DNA of 64,000 bases from JAIXWP01 sp965247015 (lineage in GTDB: Bacteria > Bacteroidota > Bacteroidia > Flavobacteriales_D > Sanyastnellaceae), in assembly GCA_965247015.1 (NCBI GenBank), contig CBDFGG010000004.1:1178001-1242000 (forward strand), read 5' to 3'. The notes under the pieces are model-generated. The model did no database searches. It saw only the letters and a program-made list of their open reading frames with translations, and had not been told where the DNA came from. Made by a program: the position numbers and the translations under genes. Below, in pieces: positions 1-7,632 of this stretch (positions within the stretch are counted from its first letter, which is position 1; each line of letters opens with the position of its first letter).

Positions 1-2543
1 TCCATCTCTTCACGCAATGGCGTAATGGTCTCCTGACTACTGTCCAAATTCTTTCGAATCAATCGCGCAAAATCACTCAAATACCTATTCGCTGCCAAGC
101 GATCTTGTCGGTTGATATAGTACTGAATACTATTCAATGCATTGAAAATAAAATGGCGATTCATGCTTGAATTCAACGACTGCTGCTCCAAAGTCAACAT
201 GCGCGAACGCATTTCTAAACGCTCTCGGTCAAATCGGGCACGCGTTACTCTTCGACGCACATACCACACCGCTGTTACCAACGCCCCGCCTAGCAACACT
301 TCCAGCGCAATAAACCACCATGTCAACCAAAAAGGAGGATGGATCACAAAGTGAAAAATAGCTGGCTCACTGTAAGTCCCAAATCTATTTACCGCCCGCA
401 CTTTAAACGTGTACTCACGATAAGGCAAGTTGCTGTAGGTAATGAAATTTGATTTGGTCAATGCCTGCCAATCCTCATCAAATCCTTCCAATAAAAATTG
501 ATATTGAATGTCTTCAGGATAAGTGGTACTGATGCCTGTAAATTGAAATGTAAAGTGATTGTTTTTATAACTCACCTCCAGGTTCTCCGGCAGGCCTGTC
601 GCGGGATTCACTGTTGCATTAAACTTGCTCCAATCGGGAGTCAAGAAACTCAACTGCACTAATGTAATCGCCACTTTTGGATCTACCTTCTTATCGCGCT
701 CTCGCAACTTTTCGATATCAAGCGCCATCACTCCCTCGGCCGTTCCAAACCACAACAACCCTTTCGGATCAATGTACACGGCGTTCAGATTGGTCTCCAA
801 ACTAATCAGTCCGTCCTCCAATCCATAACGGCGCTTAATCAAAGCGTTTTCTTTCAGTCGCTCGCCCACTTCAATGCTATACAATCCATTGTTTGTGCCG
901 ATCCACATTTGATCGTTATAGTATTTCAAAAAATTAATCGAGTTGGCTCCGCCTACTTCTTCTGTTCCAATAGCAGAAAATCCATTGCCCCTGAAAATGG
1001 CTAATCCATTCTGTGTTCCCACCCAGACGCGGTTTTCACGATCCACTTCTACACAATATGCCGTTTGATCGGGCAATCCATTTTTATCATCATACTTCAC
1101 AAATCGCTCATTGTTCATGCAGTAAACTCCTGTGCGCGTAGCCATCCAAATATTCCCAGCACGATCTTCTTTGATATTTCGAATGCGCGTTTTGGGATGT
1201 CCTTCCAAATGTTTGAAACTGCGAATGGCTCCGTCTTTCCAATAACACAAGCCATTTGCGGTGCCAATCAATAAGCGTCCTTGACTATCCTCGTATAATG
1301 CCAACACCATTGGATCTAACAAACTATCATCTTCAGCATAACTCTTGAAACGCCCTTTGGAGTAGCTAAACAGACCAAATGATCCACCAAACCACAACAT
1401 TCCATTGCGGTCAGTAGTACTGGTCCAAATACGATCATTGCCTTGTAATTCTTCAAAACTAAAATGCATGATGGAGTCCTTTGTCAAATGACAAACTCCT
1501 TGATCAAACGTCGAAAACCACAGTTCTCCCGCGGGATCGGTGGTGATAGACATCACGGCATCACTGCTCAAACCTTCTGATTTTGTGTAGGAAAAAAATG
1601 CGCGTCCTGTGAATTTTAACAAACCACTACCATACGAACCCAACCAAATATTGCCTTCAAAATCGCAAAGGATATCTCGGATATCCGGCGTTTTCAATCC
1701 ATTGTTTTGATCAAAATAAGTGATGCCATTTTCTTCTACGAGATAGAATCCAAATCGAGAAGACAACCACTTGCGGCCCTGTTCATCTATTGTTACACCT
1801 GTTAATGTGGTCGCTTCTAACCCTTCCTCCACACCAAACACTGTTGCTACTTTTTGTGAGGTAATATGCAGCAAACCCATGCCCTTTGTGGCGACCCAGA
1901 GGCCTTGTGCGCCGTCGCTTTCAGCATCAAACAAACTCACTTCGTCTGATTCCGGTTCCCAAAAAAGTTGAATTCCCTGATTCTGACAAAGGAATATTTT
2001 CTCTTTTGTCACTATGAAAAAACTTCCGTCGCCACGAGCAACAAACGCTTTAATGTGCGAACTAAAAGGCTCGCCTTTATCAACAGGATACGTCACTCCT
2101 GTACCTGGAGTGTAATAACAAATTCCATTCTCTGTACCGATCCAAACGCGTTGATCTGTTTCTTGAAACAATGAATTGACGCTGCTTTCCTTGAGATCGT
2201 TTTCGAACTTATAACTCTTTATACTATTGGAAAAAATTTCGCTCACGCTTCCCGATGAACCAATAAGCATCGTTCCTGATGATAGTTCTGTAAGCGCGCT
2301 TACTTGATTATTCAACAATCCATCTTGGCGATTGTAGCTGACAAATTCTCTTCCATCAAAACGAGAAACGCCGCCGAGTGTACCCACCCATATAAATCCA
2401 CGACGGTCTTGATAGAGCGATCGTACTTGCGATTGCGTGAGACCTTCTTTGAGAGAATATTGCAAAAAAGAATAGCGCTGTGCCTCAGCATCAGCGCACC
2501 ATAGTACAAGTGCAAATAGAAGCAGGATGAATTTTTTCATCAT
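1..2543 (-). CDS. Two-component propeller sensor histidine kinase (LytS-type), 3' end cut by window edge
   Basis: A long minus-strand frame is open from the ATG at 2543 to the window edge, so the C-terminus is missing. It starts with a signal-like segment (MMKKFILLLFALVLW) and continues with repeats such as DRRGFIWVGTLGGVSRFDG, typical of two-component regulator propellers. A sensory beta-sandwich (Y_Y_Y-like) region precedes one membrane helix near residues 735-765 (HPPFWLTWWFIALEVLLGG). The His_kinase box follows: MNRHFIFNALNSIQYYINR, with the phospho-acceptor His near residue 797. The periplasmic propeller probably senses a ligand and the cytoplasmic kinase phosphorylates the adjacent regulator. 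The start codon overlaps the regulator's stop (ATGA), so the two genes are translationally coupled. The ATP-binding domain lies beyond the window. The ligand is unknown. Confidence 0.9.
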   Translation of the reverse strand, partial: MMKKFILLLFALVLWCADAEAQRYSFLQYSLKEGLTQSQVRSLYQDRRGFIWVGTLGGVSRFDGREFVSYNRQDGLLNNQVSALTELSSGTMLIGSSGSVSEIFSNSIKSYKFENDLKESSVNSLFQETDQRVWIGTENGICYYTPGTGVTYPVDKGEPFSSHIKAFVARGDGSFFIVTKEKIFLCQNQGIQLFWEPESDEVSLFDAESDGAQGLWVATKGMGLLHITSQKVATVFGVEEGLEATTLTGVTIDEQGRKWLSSRFGFYLVEENGITYFDQNNGLKTPDIRDILCDFEGNIWLGSYGSGLLKFTGRAFFSYTKSEGLSSDAVMSITTDPAGELWFSTFDQGVCHLTKDSIMHFSFEELQGNDRIWTSTTDRNGMLWFGGSFGLFSYSKGRFKSYAEDDSLLDPMVLALYEDSQGRLLIGTANGLCYWKDGAIRSFKHLEGHPKTRIRNIKEDRAGNIWMATRTGVYCMNNERFVKYDDKNGLPDQTAYCVEVDRENRVWVGTQNGLAIFRGNGFSAIGTEEVGGANSINFLKYYNDQMWIGTNNGLYSIEVGERLKENALIKRRYGLEDGLISLETNLNAVYIDPKGLLWFGTAEGVMALDIEKLRERDKKVDPKVAITLVQLSFLTPDWSKFNATVNPATGLPENLEVSYKNNHFTFQFTGISTTYPEDIQYQFLLEGFDEDWQALTKSNFITYSNLPYREYTFKVRAVNRFGTYSEPAIFHFVIHPPFWLTWWFIALEVLLGGALVTAVWYVRRRVTRARFDRERLEMRSRMLTLEQQSLNSSMNRHFIFNALNSIQYYINRQDRLAANRYLSDFARLIRKNLDSSQETITPLREEM

Positions 2544-3313
2544 CCTATATTTTCAATCTTATCCAAAAACTCTTGCAGCTTGCGGCGTGCCACGGGCACT
2601 TGCGTGCCGTCAGAGAGTACGGCAATCAAACCTTCATTTCGCAAAAACTCTTTTAAGTGATGTGCGATATTGATGATGTGTGATTTGTGAACTCTAAAAA
2701 ACATATTCGTATCCAAGCGATCTTCGAATGCCTTGATACTTCGGCTGCTCATGTATTTTTTTCCACCTACTAAATAAATCATGGTGTAGTTTTCCATGGC
2801 TTCAAGGTGAATAATTTCTGTATTTCGAACAATGGCCAATCCATCTTTCGTAGGAATGACGGTCTTTTCCACACTATTAGTAAGCACGATGTCTTGCAAC
2901 ACTTTTGTAAGGCGATCATCATCCACCTTCGGGCTTCGCTTGAGATCTGCGTTCTCTTTTGCCTTTGCCACCGCGCGTTGCAGCTCTTCGATGTCGATTG
3001 GTTTTTCGAGATAATCGATCGCGCTTTCTTTAATCGCGCGAAGCGCGTGTTCACGAAACGCTGTCGTAAACACCACTTGAAAACGACGGTCGGGCATGCT
3101 TTCTAAAAAACTAAAACCATCTTCACCCGGCATCATAATATCTAAAAAAACGAGGTCTGGATTTACGTCATCCACCATCGACCGAGCTTCCCTCGCGCCT
3201 CCTGCAGTCCCCGCCACCTCTACGTCTGGACAATATTCTTCCAGCAGCATTTTCAAATTTTCGCGTGCAAATTCTTCGTCATCGATGATAATAGCAGAAA
3301 GCCGTTTAGCCAT
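2540..3313 (-). CDS. LytTR-family response regulator
   Basis: This 257-residue protein has an N-terminal receiver domain with acidic pocket Asp11/Asp12, phospho-acceptor Asp58 (VFLDIMMPGEDG), the TT of VVFTTAF and the Lys of LEKPI. A C-terminal LytTR DNA-binding domain spans about residues 150-257 (IIHLEAMENYTMIYL, FFRVHKSHIINI). It is the expected cytoplasmic partner of the downstream sensor kinase, whose start overlaps its stop. I chose the ATG at 3313, giving MAKRLSAIIIDDEE. An in-frame ATG at 3424 would add 37 residues encoded by the inverted-repeat region (the RIENREF stretch), which is not protein-like. Target genes cannot be read from the sequence. Confidence 0.93.
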   Translation of the reverse strand: MAKRLSAIIIDDEEFARENLKMLLEEYCPDVEVAGTAGGAREARSMVDDVNPDLVFLDIMMPGEDGFSFLESMPDRRFQVVFTTAFREHALRAIKESAIDYLEKPIDIEELQRAVAKAKENADLKRSPKVDDDRLTKVLQDIVLTNSVEKTVIPTKDGLAIVRNTEIIHLEAMENYTMIYLVGGKKYMSSRSIKAFEDRLDTNMFFRVHKSHIINIAHHLKEFLRNEGLIAVLSDGTQVPVARRKLQEFLDKIENIG

Positions 3314-3387
3314 TTTTTTTCGTTTGGCGCAAGATACGAGATTCCGCTGTGCGGAGAATTCTCGATTCTCGATTCTTGATTCTCGAT

Positions 3388-3653
3388 GAGGGCGCTCCAC
3401 GGATTGGCCTCTCGCTCCTTTCATTTTTGTAATTGCTTTGCAATTACAACATTCTCTACGCTCGAGGACCCAGCTTAACGTGTATATATGCGAAAAAGTG
3501 AAAAAAGTGGAAAGCTATTGCTTTCCACTTTTTTCACTTTTTCGCATTCCTTCCCAGAAAGCTTTGGGTCCCCGAGCGTAAAGCTCATTTTCATGCGAAG
3601 CAAGAAATGATGAGCTTGGAGCGAGGGGCAGTCCCAATCCGTGGCCCGCCCTC
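3388..3653. repeat. Nested inverted-repeat element 1 (three-hairpin, cloverleaf-like)
   Basis: The gap between the regulator and the T9SS gene is filled by a large imperfect palindrome. The outer arms are 3388-3407 (gagggcgctccacggattgg) and 3634-3653, nearly complementary. Inside are three hairpins. A left lateral one has perfect 9-10 bp arms at 3428-3436 and 3440-3448. A central one has 28-bp perfect arms, 3488-3515 and 3520-3547, around a 4-nt loop. A right lateral one has arms 3581-3588 and 3610-3617. The words between hairpins (acgctcgaggaccc against gggtccccgagcgt) also pair. No ORF inside looks real. The upstream flank at about 3357-3387 carries short ctcgattctcgatt direct repeats, and the downstream flank carries aagaacca-type words. 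Confidence 0.85.
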
Positions 3654-3743
3654 TTCCAAGAACCATCCCTCGATATACTCGCTACGCGAGCACTCGGGAA
3701 CCTCAAGATCCAGGAACCAAGACCAATGAACCCCAAAAAAAAC

Positions 3744-3751
3744 TATCTTTG
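3744..3751 (+). promoter_or_regulatory. Candidate -7 promoter box for the 3780 gene
   Basis: TATCTTTG matches the Bacteroidota primary sigma factor -7 consensus TAnnTTTG. It lies 28 bases upstream of the ATG at 3780, just outside repeat element 1. No convincing TTTG -33 box is seen upstream. Confidence 0.5.
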
Positions 3752-3779
3752 ATAAACTGAAGAACTCGAATAAAATCAA

Positions 3780-5306
3780 ATGAAACTTCTTCTAAAAAAA
3801 ATATCACTAACACTCCCATTGCTAATCATAGCAACGGGAGTGTTTTCTCAGACTTTTAGTGTAAGGTTTGGTAGAGGAGAAGAGACGGGCATTCAAGCGA
3901 ACTGCAGGTCTTCGTTGATTTTGAATGACACCATTTATTCATCAGTATCAGAGGTGCCAAATGGTATTGGTCTTGAAACGATTTACAAACTTACTTTTCA
4001 AGGAGAAGTAATTGATACCTTTCAGATCACCCATCCTTCTGGAGGTATTTTCTCCGGATGGTCCGACTATATTCAGAATCTGGATGGTGACTTAATTATT
4101 TCCAATATTCTTCAAGACAGCACGCTAGACAATAGAAGGTTTGGTGTTATCACTAGGTTCGACACATTTGGAAACAAATTGTGGCAGCACATTTATGGTG
4201 ATTCGTTGCATAATTATTATCTCTACCAACTAAAACCGACGAGTGACGGCGGAATAATCGCAATAGGAAGCGCCGCATTGACTCCGTCTTTTCCTAAGTT
4301 CTATGTTGTTAAAACGGATGCGGATGGCAACATTGAATGGGAAAAGTTTCTGGGTGTGGGTGATAAATACCGAAATGGTGTATGGGTAACAGAACTTGAA
4401 AATGGAGGCTATGTAGTATCGGGATTTGAAGATCGAACAGAAAATAACCCTTGTGGTATTATTTATAAATTATCAGCAACTGGAAATCTACTCCACACTA
4501 AAAAATATCCATTTTGGGGATTGATCGATAGCCAAAGCGCTAGTGCTCCTATCGAGCTCGAAAATGGTGATTTCATTTTTGGAACAACGAAACATGATGA
4601 ACAGGAAAGCAACTCAACTTGGAGAGAATTTCCGCAGCTAGTTAGAATTGACGGCGCAACATTAGATACAATTTGGACCACCAGATTGGCTAGCTCTTGG
4701 TACTCTTCCAGCACACAAGTAAGTAAAATTACGCCAGATGGAAATATTGTTGCAGTGGGCACTTATGATTGGGGATTCATAGGTGAGCCATTAACATTTG
4801 GCATCATCTCTAAAGTTGATTTAGATGGAAATTTAATTTGGCACCGCAGACACTACTTCGCTCAAAATGGAGATAATCTATTATTCGATTTAGACCTACT
4901 CCCGAATGGAGGATTGTTGTGCACGGGGTATACTTTTTTAATTGAAAATATTGGTGATCCCGTAACAGCGAAAGAGACGTGGCTGTTGGCTTTGGATGAA
5001 GAAGGATGCTTGGTGCCCGATTGTGAAAATTTGATTTATTCGGTGTCAGAAGAAGAACCTCTTGCCTTTTCTGTATATCCTAATCCTGTAGCGCAAGATT
5101 TAAACATCGCTCTCGCACATAACAAAGGAAACACAGAAGTTCTCATTCAAATCCACGACCTTCAAGGCCGCCTCATCACTTCAAAAAACATCAACATCAA
5201 CGAAGGCACCATCACCTACGACGCCTCCTTTTTAACTCCCGGCAATTACATCCTCTCTCTAACAGTAGATGGGTTTACGAAGAGTATGACGATTGTGAAA
5301 ATGTAA
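3780..5306 (+). CDS. Secreted T9SS type A sorting-domain protein, propeller-like repeats
   Basis: The 508-residue product begins with a signal peptide (MKLLLKKISLTLPLLI...GVFSQ). Its middle contains repeated segments of the form ITRFDTFGNKLWQHIYGD, VKTDADGNIEWEKFLG and ISKVDLDGNLIWHRRHY, spaced roughly 50-60 residues, consistent with a beta-propeller of outer-membrane or surface type. The last 80 or so residues form a type A T9SS sorting domain (SVYPNPVAQDLNIAL, DLQGRLITSKN, LTPGNYILSL), so the protein is probably exported by the Sec and type IX systems to the surface. It stands alone between two inverted-repeat elements. The right-hand element begins at its stop codon. The ligand or enzymatic function is unknown. 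Confidence 0.88.
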   Translation: MKLLLKKISLTLPLLIIATGVFSQTFSVRFGRGEETGIQANCRSSLILNDTIYSSVSEVPNGIGLETIYKLTFQGEVIDTFQITHPSGGIFSGWSDYIQNLDGDLIISNILQDSTLDNRRFGVITRFDTFGNKLWQHIYGDSLHNYYLYQLKPTSDGGIIAIGSAALTPSFPKFYVVKTDADGNIEWEKFLGVGDKYRNGVWVTELENGGYVVSGFEDRTENNPCGIIYKLSATGNLLHTKKYPFWGLIDSQSASAPIELENGDFIFGTTKHDEQESNSTWREFPQLVRIDGATLDTIWTTRLASSWYSSSTQVSKITPDGNIVAVGTYDWGFIGEPLTFGIISKVDLDGNLIWHRRHYFAQNGDNLLFDLDLLPNGGLLCTGYTFLIENIGDPVTAKETWLLALDEEGCLVPDCENLIYSVSEEEPLAFSVYPNPVAQDLNIALAHNKGNTEVLIQIHDLQGRLITSKNININEGTITYDASFLTPGNYILSLTVDGFTKSMTIVKM

Positions 5307-5682
5307 AAGGGTTAGGGGATAGGAGTTTGGAGTTCGGGGAAAGGAGTTCTTGGTTCTTTGTTCTTGGAAGAAGGCGCTCCACGGATTGGGACCGCCCTTC
5401 GACTGCATTCAAAATTTACGCTTCGCTAATTTTGAATTCCGCTCAGGGAACGAGACGCGCATAAACAATGGGAAAAAATCAAAAAATAAGCAGCGCAATG
5501 CGCTGCTTATTTTTTGATTTTTTCCCATCCCGAGCGAAGCTATTCGTTCCCTGAGCGAAGCATGAAAAAAAGCGTAGCGTAGTTTTCATGCGGAGTCGAA
5601 GGGTGGTGCCGTTCCGTGGAGCGACATCAACAAGAACCAAGAACCAAGAACTCCAAACTCCTATCCCCAAACTCCAAACCCT
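5306..5682. repeat. Nested inverted-repeat element 2 (same architecture as element 1)
   Basis: This element occupies the gap between the T9SS gene and gpsA. The outer arms are 5306-5368 (aagggttaggggataggag and following) and 5630-5682 (caagaaccaagaacc through caaaccctt), imperfectly complementary. A second pair, 5370-5389 (gaaggcgctccacggattgg) and 5609-5624, shares sequence with element 1. Inside are a left hairpin (arms 5407-5416 and 5428-5437), a central perfect palindrome of 57 bases (5470-5526, 28-bp arms around one base) and a right hairpin (arms 5560-5568 and 5583-5591). Hairpin sequences differ from element 1 but the layout is the same. It directly abuts the stop codon on one side and a promoter box on the other. 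Confidence 0.85.
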
Positions 5683-5688
5683 TATCAC

Positions 5689-5696
5689 TATCTTTG
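5689..5696 (+). promoter_or_regulatory. Candidate -7 promoter box for gpsA
   Basis: TATCTTTG (TAnnTTTG consensus) ends 7 bases before the gpsA ATG at 5704 and starts 6 bases after inverted-repeat element 2. If used, the mRNA would have almost no leader. Confidence 0.55.
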
Positions 5697-5703
5697 GCCC
5701 GTT

Positions 5704-6702
5704 ATGAGCACAAGACCAACCATTGGAGTTCTCGGAGGCGGTAGCTGGGCTACGGCACTCGTTAAACTCATTAGCAACAACGCGGATACTGTTCATTGGT
5801 GGATGCGTAGCACCACAGCGATTGATCATATCAAACAGTTCGGTCATAATCCGCACTATATCCAAAGCATAGAGTTTGATCGCGACCGTCTCGTGGTAAC
5901 AAATGATCTACAAGCAGTGGTGGATGCATGTGATATTCTTGTGGTCGCTATTCCTTCGGCTTTCGTACACGAAACATTCGATCATTACAAGCCTACGGGC
6001 ATTGAAAATAAAATCATCTTCTCTGCCATCAAGGGTATCGTCAATGAATTTGATGCGATCCCTGCGCGCTATTTTCACAAGCAGCTGAATGTGCCGTATG
6101 AACAAATCGGCATCATCTGCGGGCCTTGTCACGCGGAGGAAGTAGCACTTGAAAAATTATCTTACCTCACCATCGGTTGCACAGATCTCGCGAAAGCAGA
6201 GATCATGAGCAATTTCTTGGCGTGTCGTTTTATTAAAACCACCATTACCGAAGATGTATTCGGTGCAGAGTTGGCGGCTATTCTCAAAAACGTTTATGCA
6301 GTTGCCGCGGGCATTTGCCACGGACTCGGATATGGTGATAATTTCCAAGCTGTATTGATCAGCGCCGCAGCGCGCGAGATCGAGCGATTCTTGGACAGCG
6401 TGCATGAAGTACACCGCGATGTGAAAAGCAGCGCATACCTTGGAGACTTACTCGTTACCGCCTATTCTCCCTACTCCCGCAATCGTACCTTCGGTACCAT
6501 GGTGGGAAAAGGCTACAGTGTAAAATGGGCGACGATCGAAATGAACATGGTAGCCGAAGGATATTATGCGGCACGAGGCATTCACGAAATCAATAAAAAA
6601 TTCCAGGCAGATATTCCCATCGCTGATAGCGTCTACCGTATCCTCTACGAAAAAATTTCTCCGATGATGGAAATGCGAAAATTAACGGAGAAGTTGAGTT
6701 AA
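5704..6702 (+). CDS. gpsA: NAD(P)H-dependent glycerol-3-phosphate dehydrogenase
   Basis: This cytoplasmic enzyme reduces dihydroxyacetone phosphate to sn-glycerol-3-phosphate, the backbone for phospholipids. The 332-residue length is usual. The N-terminal Rossmann motif is visible at residues 7-18 (IGVLGGGSWATA). A conserved Lys110 lies in IIFSAIKGI. The catalytic-domain signature ELAAILKNVYAVAAGI contains Lys195 and is followed by GLGYGDN. GPCHAEEVA is the family's GPxxAxEVA motif. It has its own promoter box and is convergent with the thioredoxin-like gene, whose stop lies only 4 bases away. No operon partner is seen. Confidence 0.96.
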   Translation: MSTRPTIGVLGGGSWATALVKLISNNADTVHWWMRSTTAIDHIKQFGHNPHYIQSIEFDRDRLVVTNDLQAVVDACDILVVAIPSAFVHETFDHYKPTGIENKIIFSAIKGIVNEFDAIPARYFHKQLNVPYEQIGIICGPCHAEEVALEKLSYLTIGCTDLAKAEIMSNFLACRFIKTTITEDVFGAELAAILKNVYAVAAGICHGLGYGDNFQAVLISAAAREIERFLDSVHEVHRDVKSSAYLGDLLVTAYSPYSRNRTFGTMVGKGYSVKWATIEMNMVAEGYYAARGIHEINKKFQADIPIADSVYRILYEKISPMMEMRKLTEKLS

Positions 6703-6706
6703 TTTT

Positions 6707-7552
6707 TTATTGAAATTTTTCTATCGCATTTTCAAGGTTCCCGATAAAAACAACACTTCCATTTTTATTAAGAACAACTGTTGATGGAAACAAAGCTGTT
6801 TTTATCAACGGACTCTCCTTGACTCCGAAACCCTTAATGGGTGTAATAAATTTATAGTTTACGAATTGCGGAAGGGAGTAAAATAATCCTATCGTATCTC
6901 TTGGCATTTCTGAATTTGCTGGATAAATCATTGCTCTCTCTTTGAAGTTTTCAATGATCTCTGGATAGAGCTCCATTTCTTTTTTACAACTACCACAGGC
7001 CGAGTTCCAGAAGTGAAAAATATTTATCTCGTGATTCAAATCGCGCACGAAAAGTGTGTCGCTAGTTGATAAAAGTCCGATCGCACGTTCTTGCGGATAG
7101 GCCGTCTCAGCATGATTGATCATTGGGCTATAAGCAATGGCGTGCATTCCTTTATCAAACAGAATCGCATAGTGTATAAAGAAGTACAGTGCCAAGAAAG
7201 TCACCTTCCAAGCCATTTTTAGCTTGCTCGCATTATTAAATAGCCAACCAAAAAATAATCCTACCCAAGGCGCGAAGAATATCATTTTGTAACCGGGGTG
7301 AGTTCCCGTGTAAAAGGAGCCCATGATGAGAGAGTAGATTACATAGCCCAACAAACCTGCAGACACATAATACCAAGTCGGCCTTCCTTTTCTGTGACAA
7401 AGGATTGAAAAAAATATAAATGCTAAAGTATTTACGACTCCTCGAGCAACAAAGGAGTGAGCGCTATCAATAAGTAGCGAGAAAAAACTGGTTGCAACCA
7501 AGATCAAAAGAGCAAGGGCTACTGCTAATATATACCAGAGTAGTTTCTTCAT
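6707..7552 (-). CDS. Membrane protein with C-terminal TlpA/thioredoxin-like domain
   Basis: The 281-residue product has four to five hydrophobic segments in the first 132 residues (about 5-29, 38-51, 62-80, 90-106 and 115-132). A soluble thioredoxin-fold domain follows from about residue 160. The CxxC motif is Cys186-Gly-Ser-Cys189 in FHFWNSACGSCKKEM, and a cis-Pro-like FPSTVVL follows. This suggests a membrane-anchored periplasmic thiol-disulfide reductase or reductant relay. The substrate is unknown. It lies 80 bases downstream of the KAP NTPase gene on the same strand, so co-transcription is possible but not shown. The four-helix N-terminus is not one I can assign to a named family. Confidence 0.75.
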   Translation of the reverse strand: MKKLLWYILAVALALLILVATSFFSLLIDSAHSFVARGVVNTLAFIFFSILCHRKGRPTWYYVSAGLLGYVIYSLIMGSFYTGTHPGYKMIFFAPWVGLFFGWLFNNASKLKMAWKVTFLALYFFIHYAILFDKGMHAIAYSPMINHAETAYPQERAIGLLSTSDTLFVRDLNHEINIFHFWNSACGSCKKEMELYPEIIENFKERAMIYPANSEMPRDTIGLFYSLPQFVNYKFITPIKGFGVKESPLIKTALFPSTVVLNKNGSVVFIGNLENAIEKFQ

Positions 7553-7632
7553 TTTTTCATTTTAATCGAAGTTACTCTATCGAAACTATTCTTCATTTAT
7601 TTCAATTCGGAAAAAGACCTACTGTTCTATGA

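Noticed and set aside
3314..3424. In-frame 37-residue upstream extension of the response regulator
   Set aside because: It is encoded by the repeat region and lacks family similarity; the ATG at 3313 gives the expected receiver start.
5479..5865. 128-residue minus-strand frame over inverted-repeat element 2 and the gpsA start
   Set aside because: It is a read-through of the palindrome and opposes the clear gpsA coding signal.
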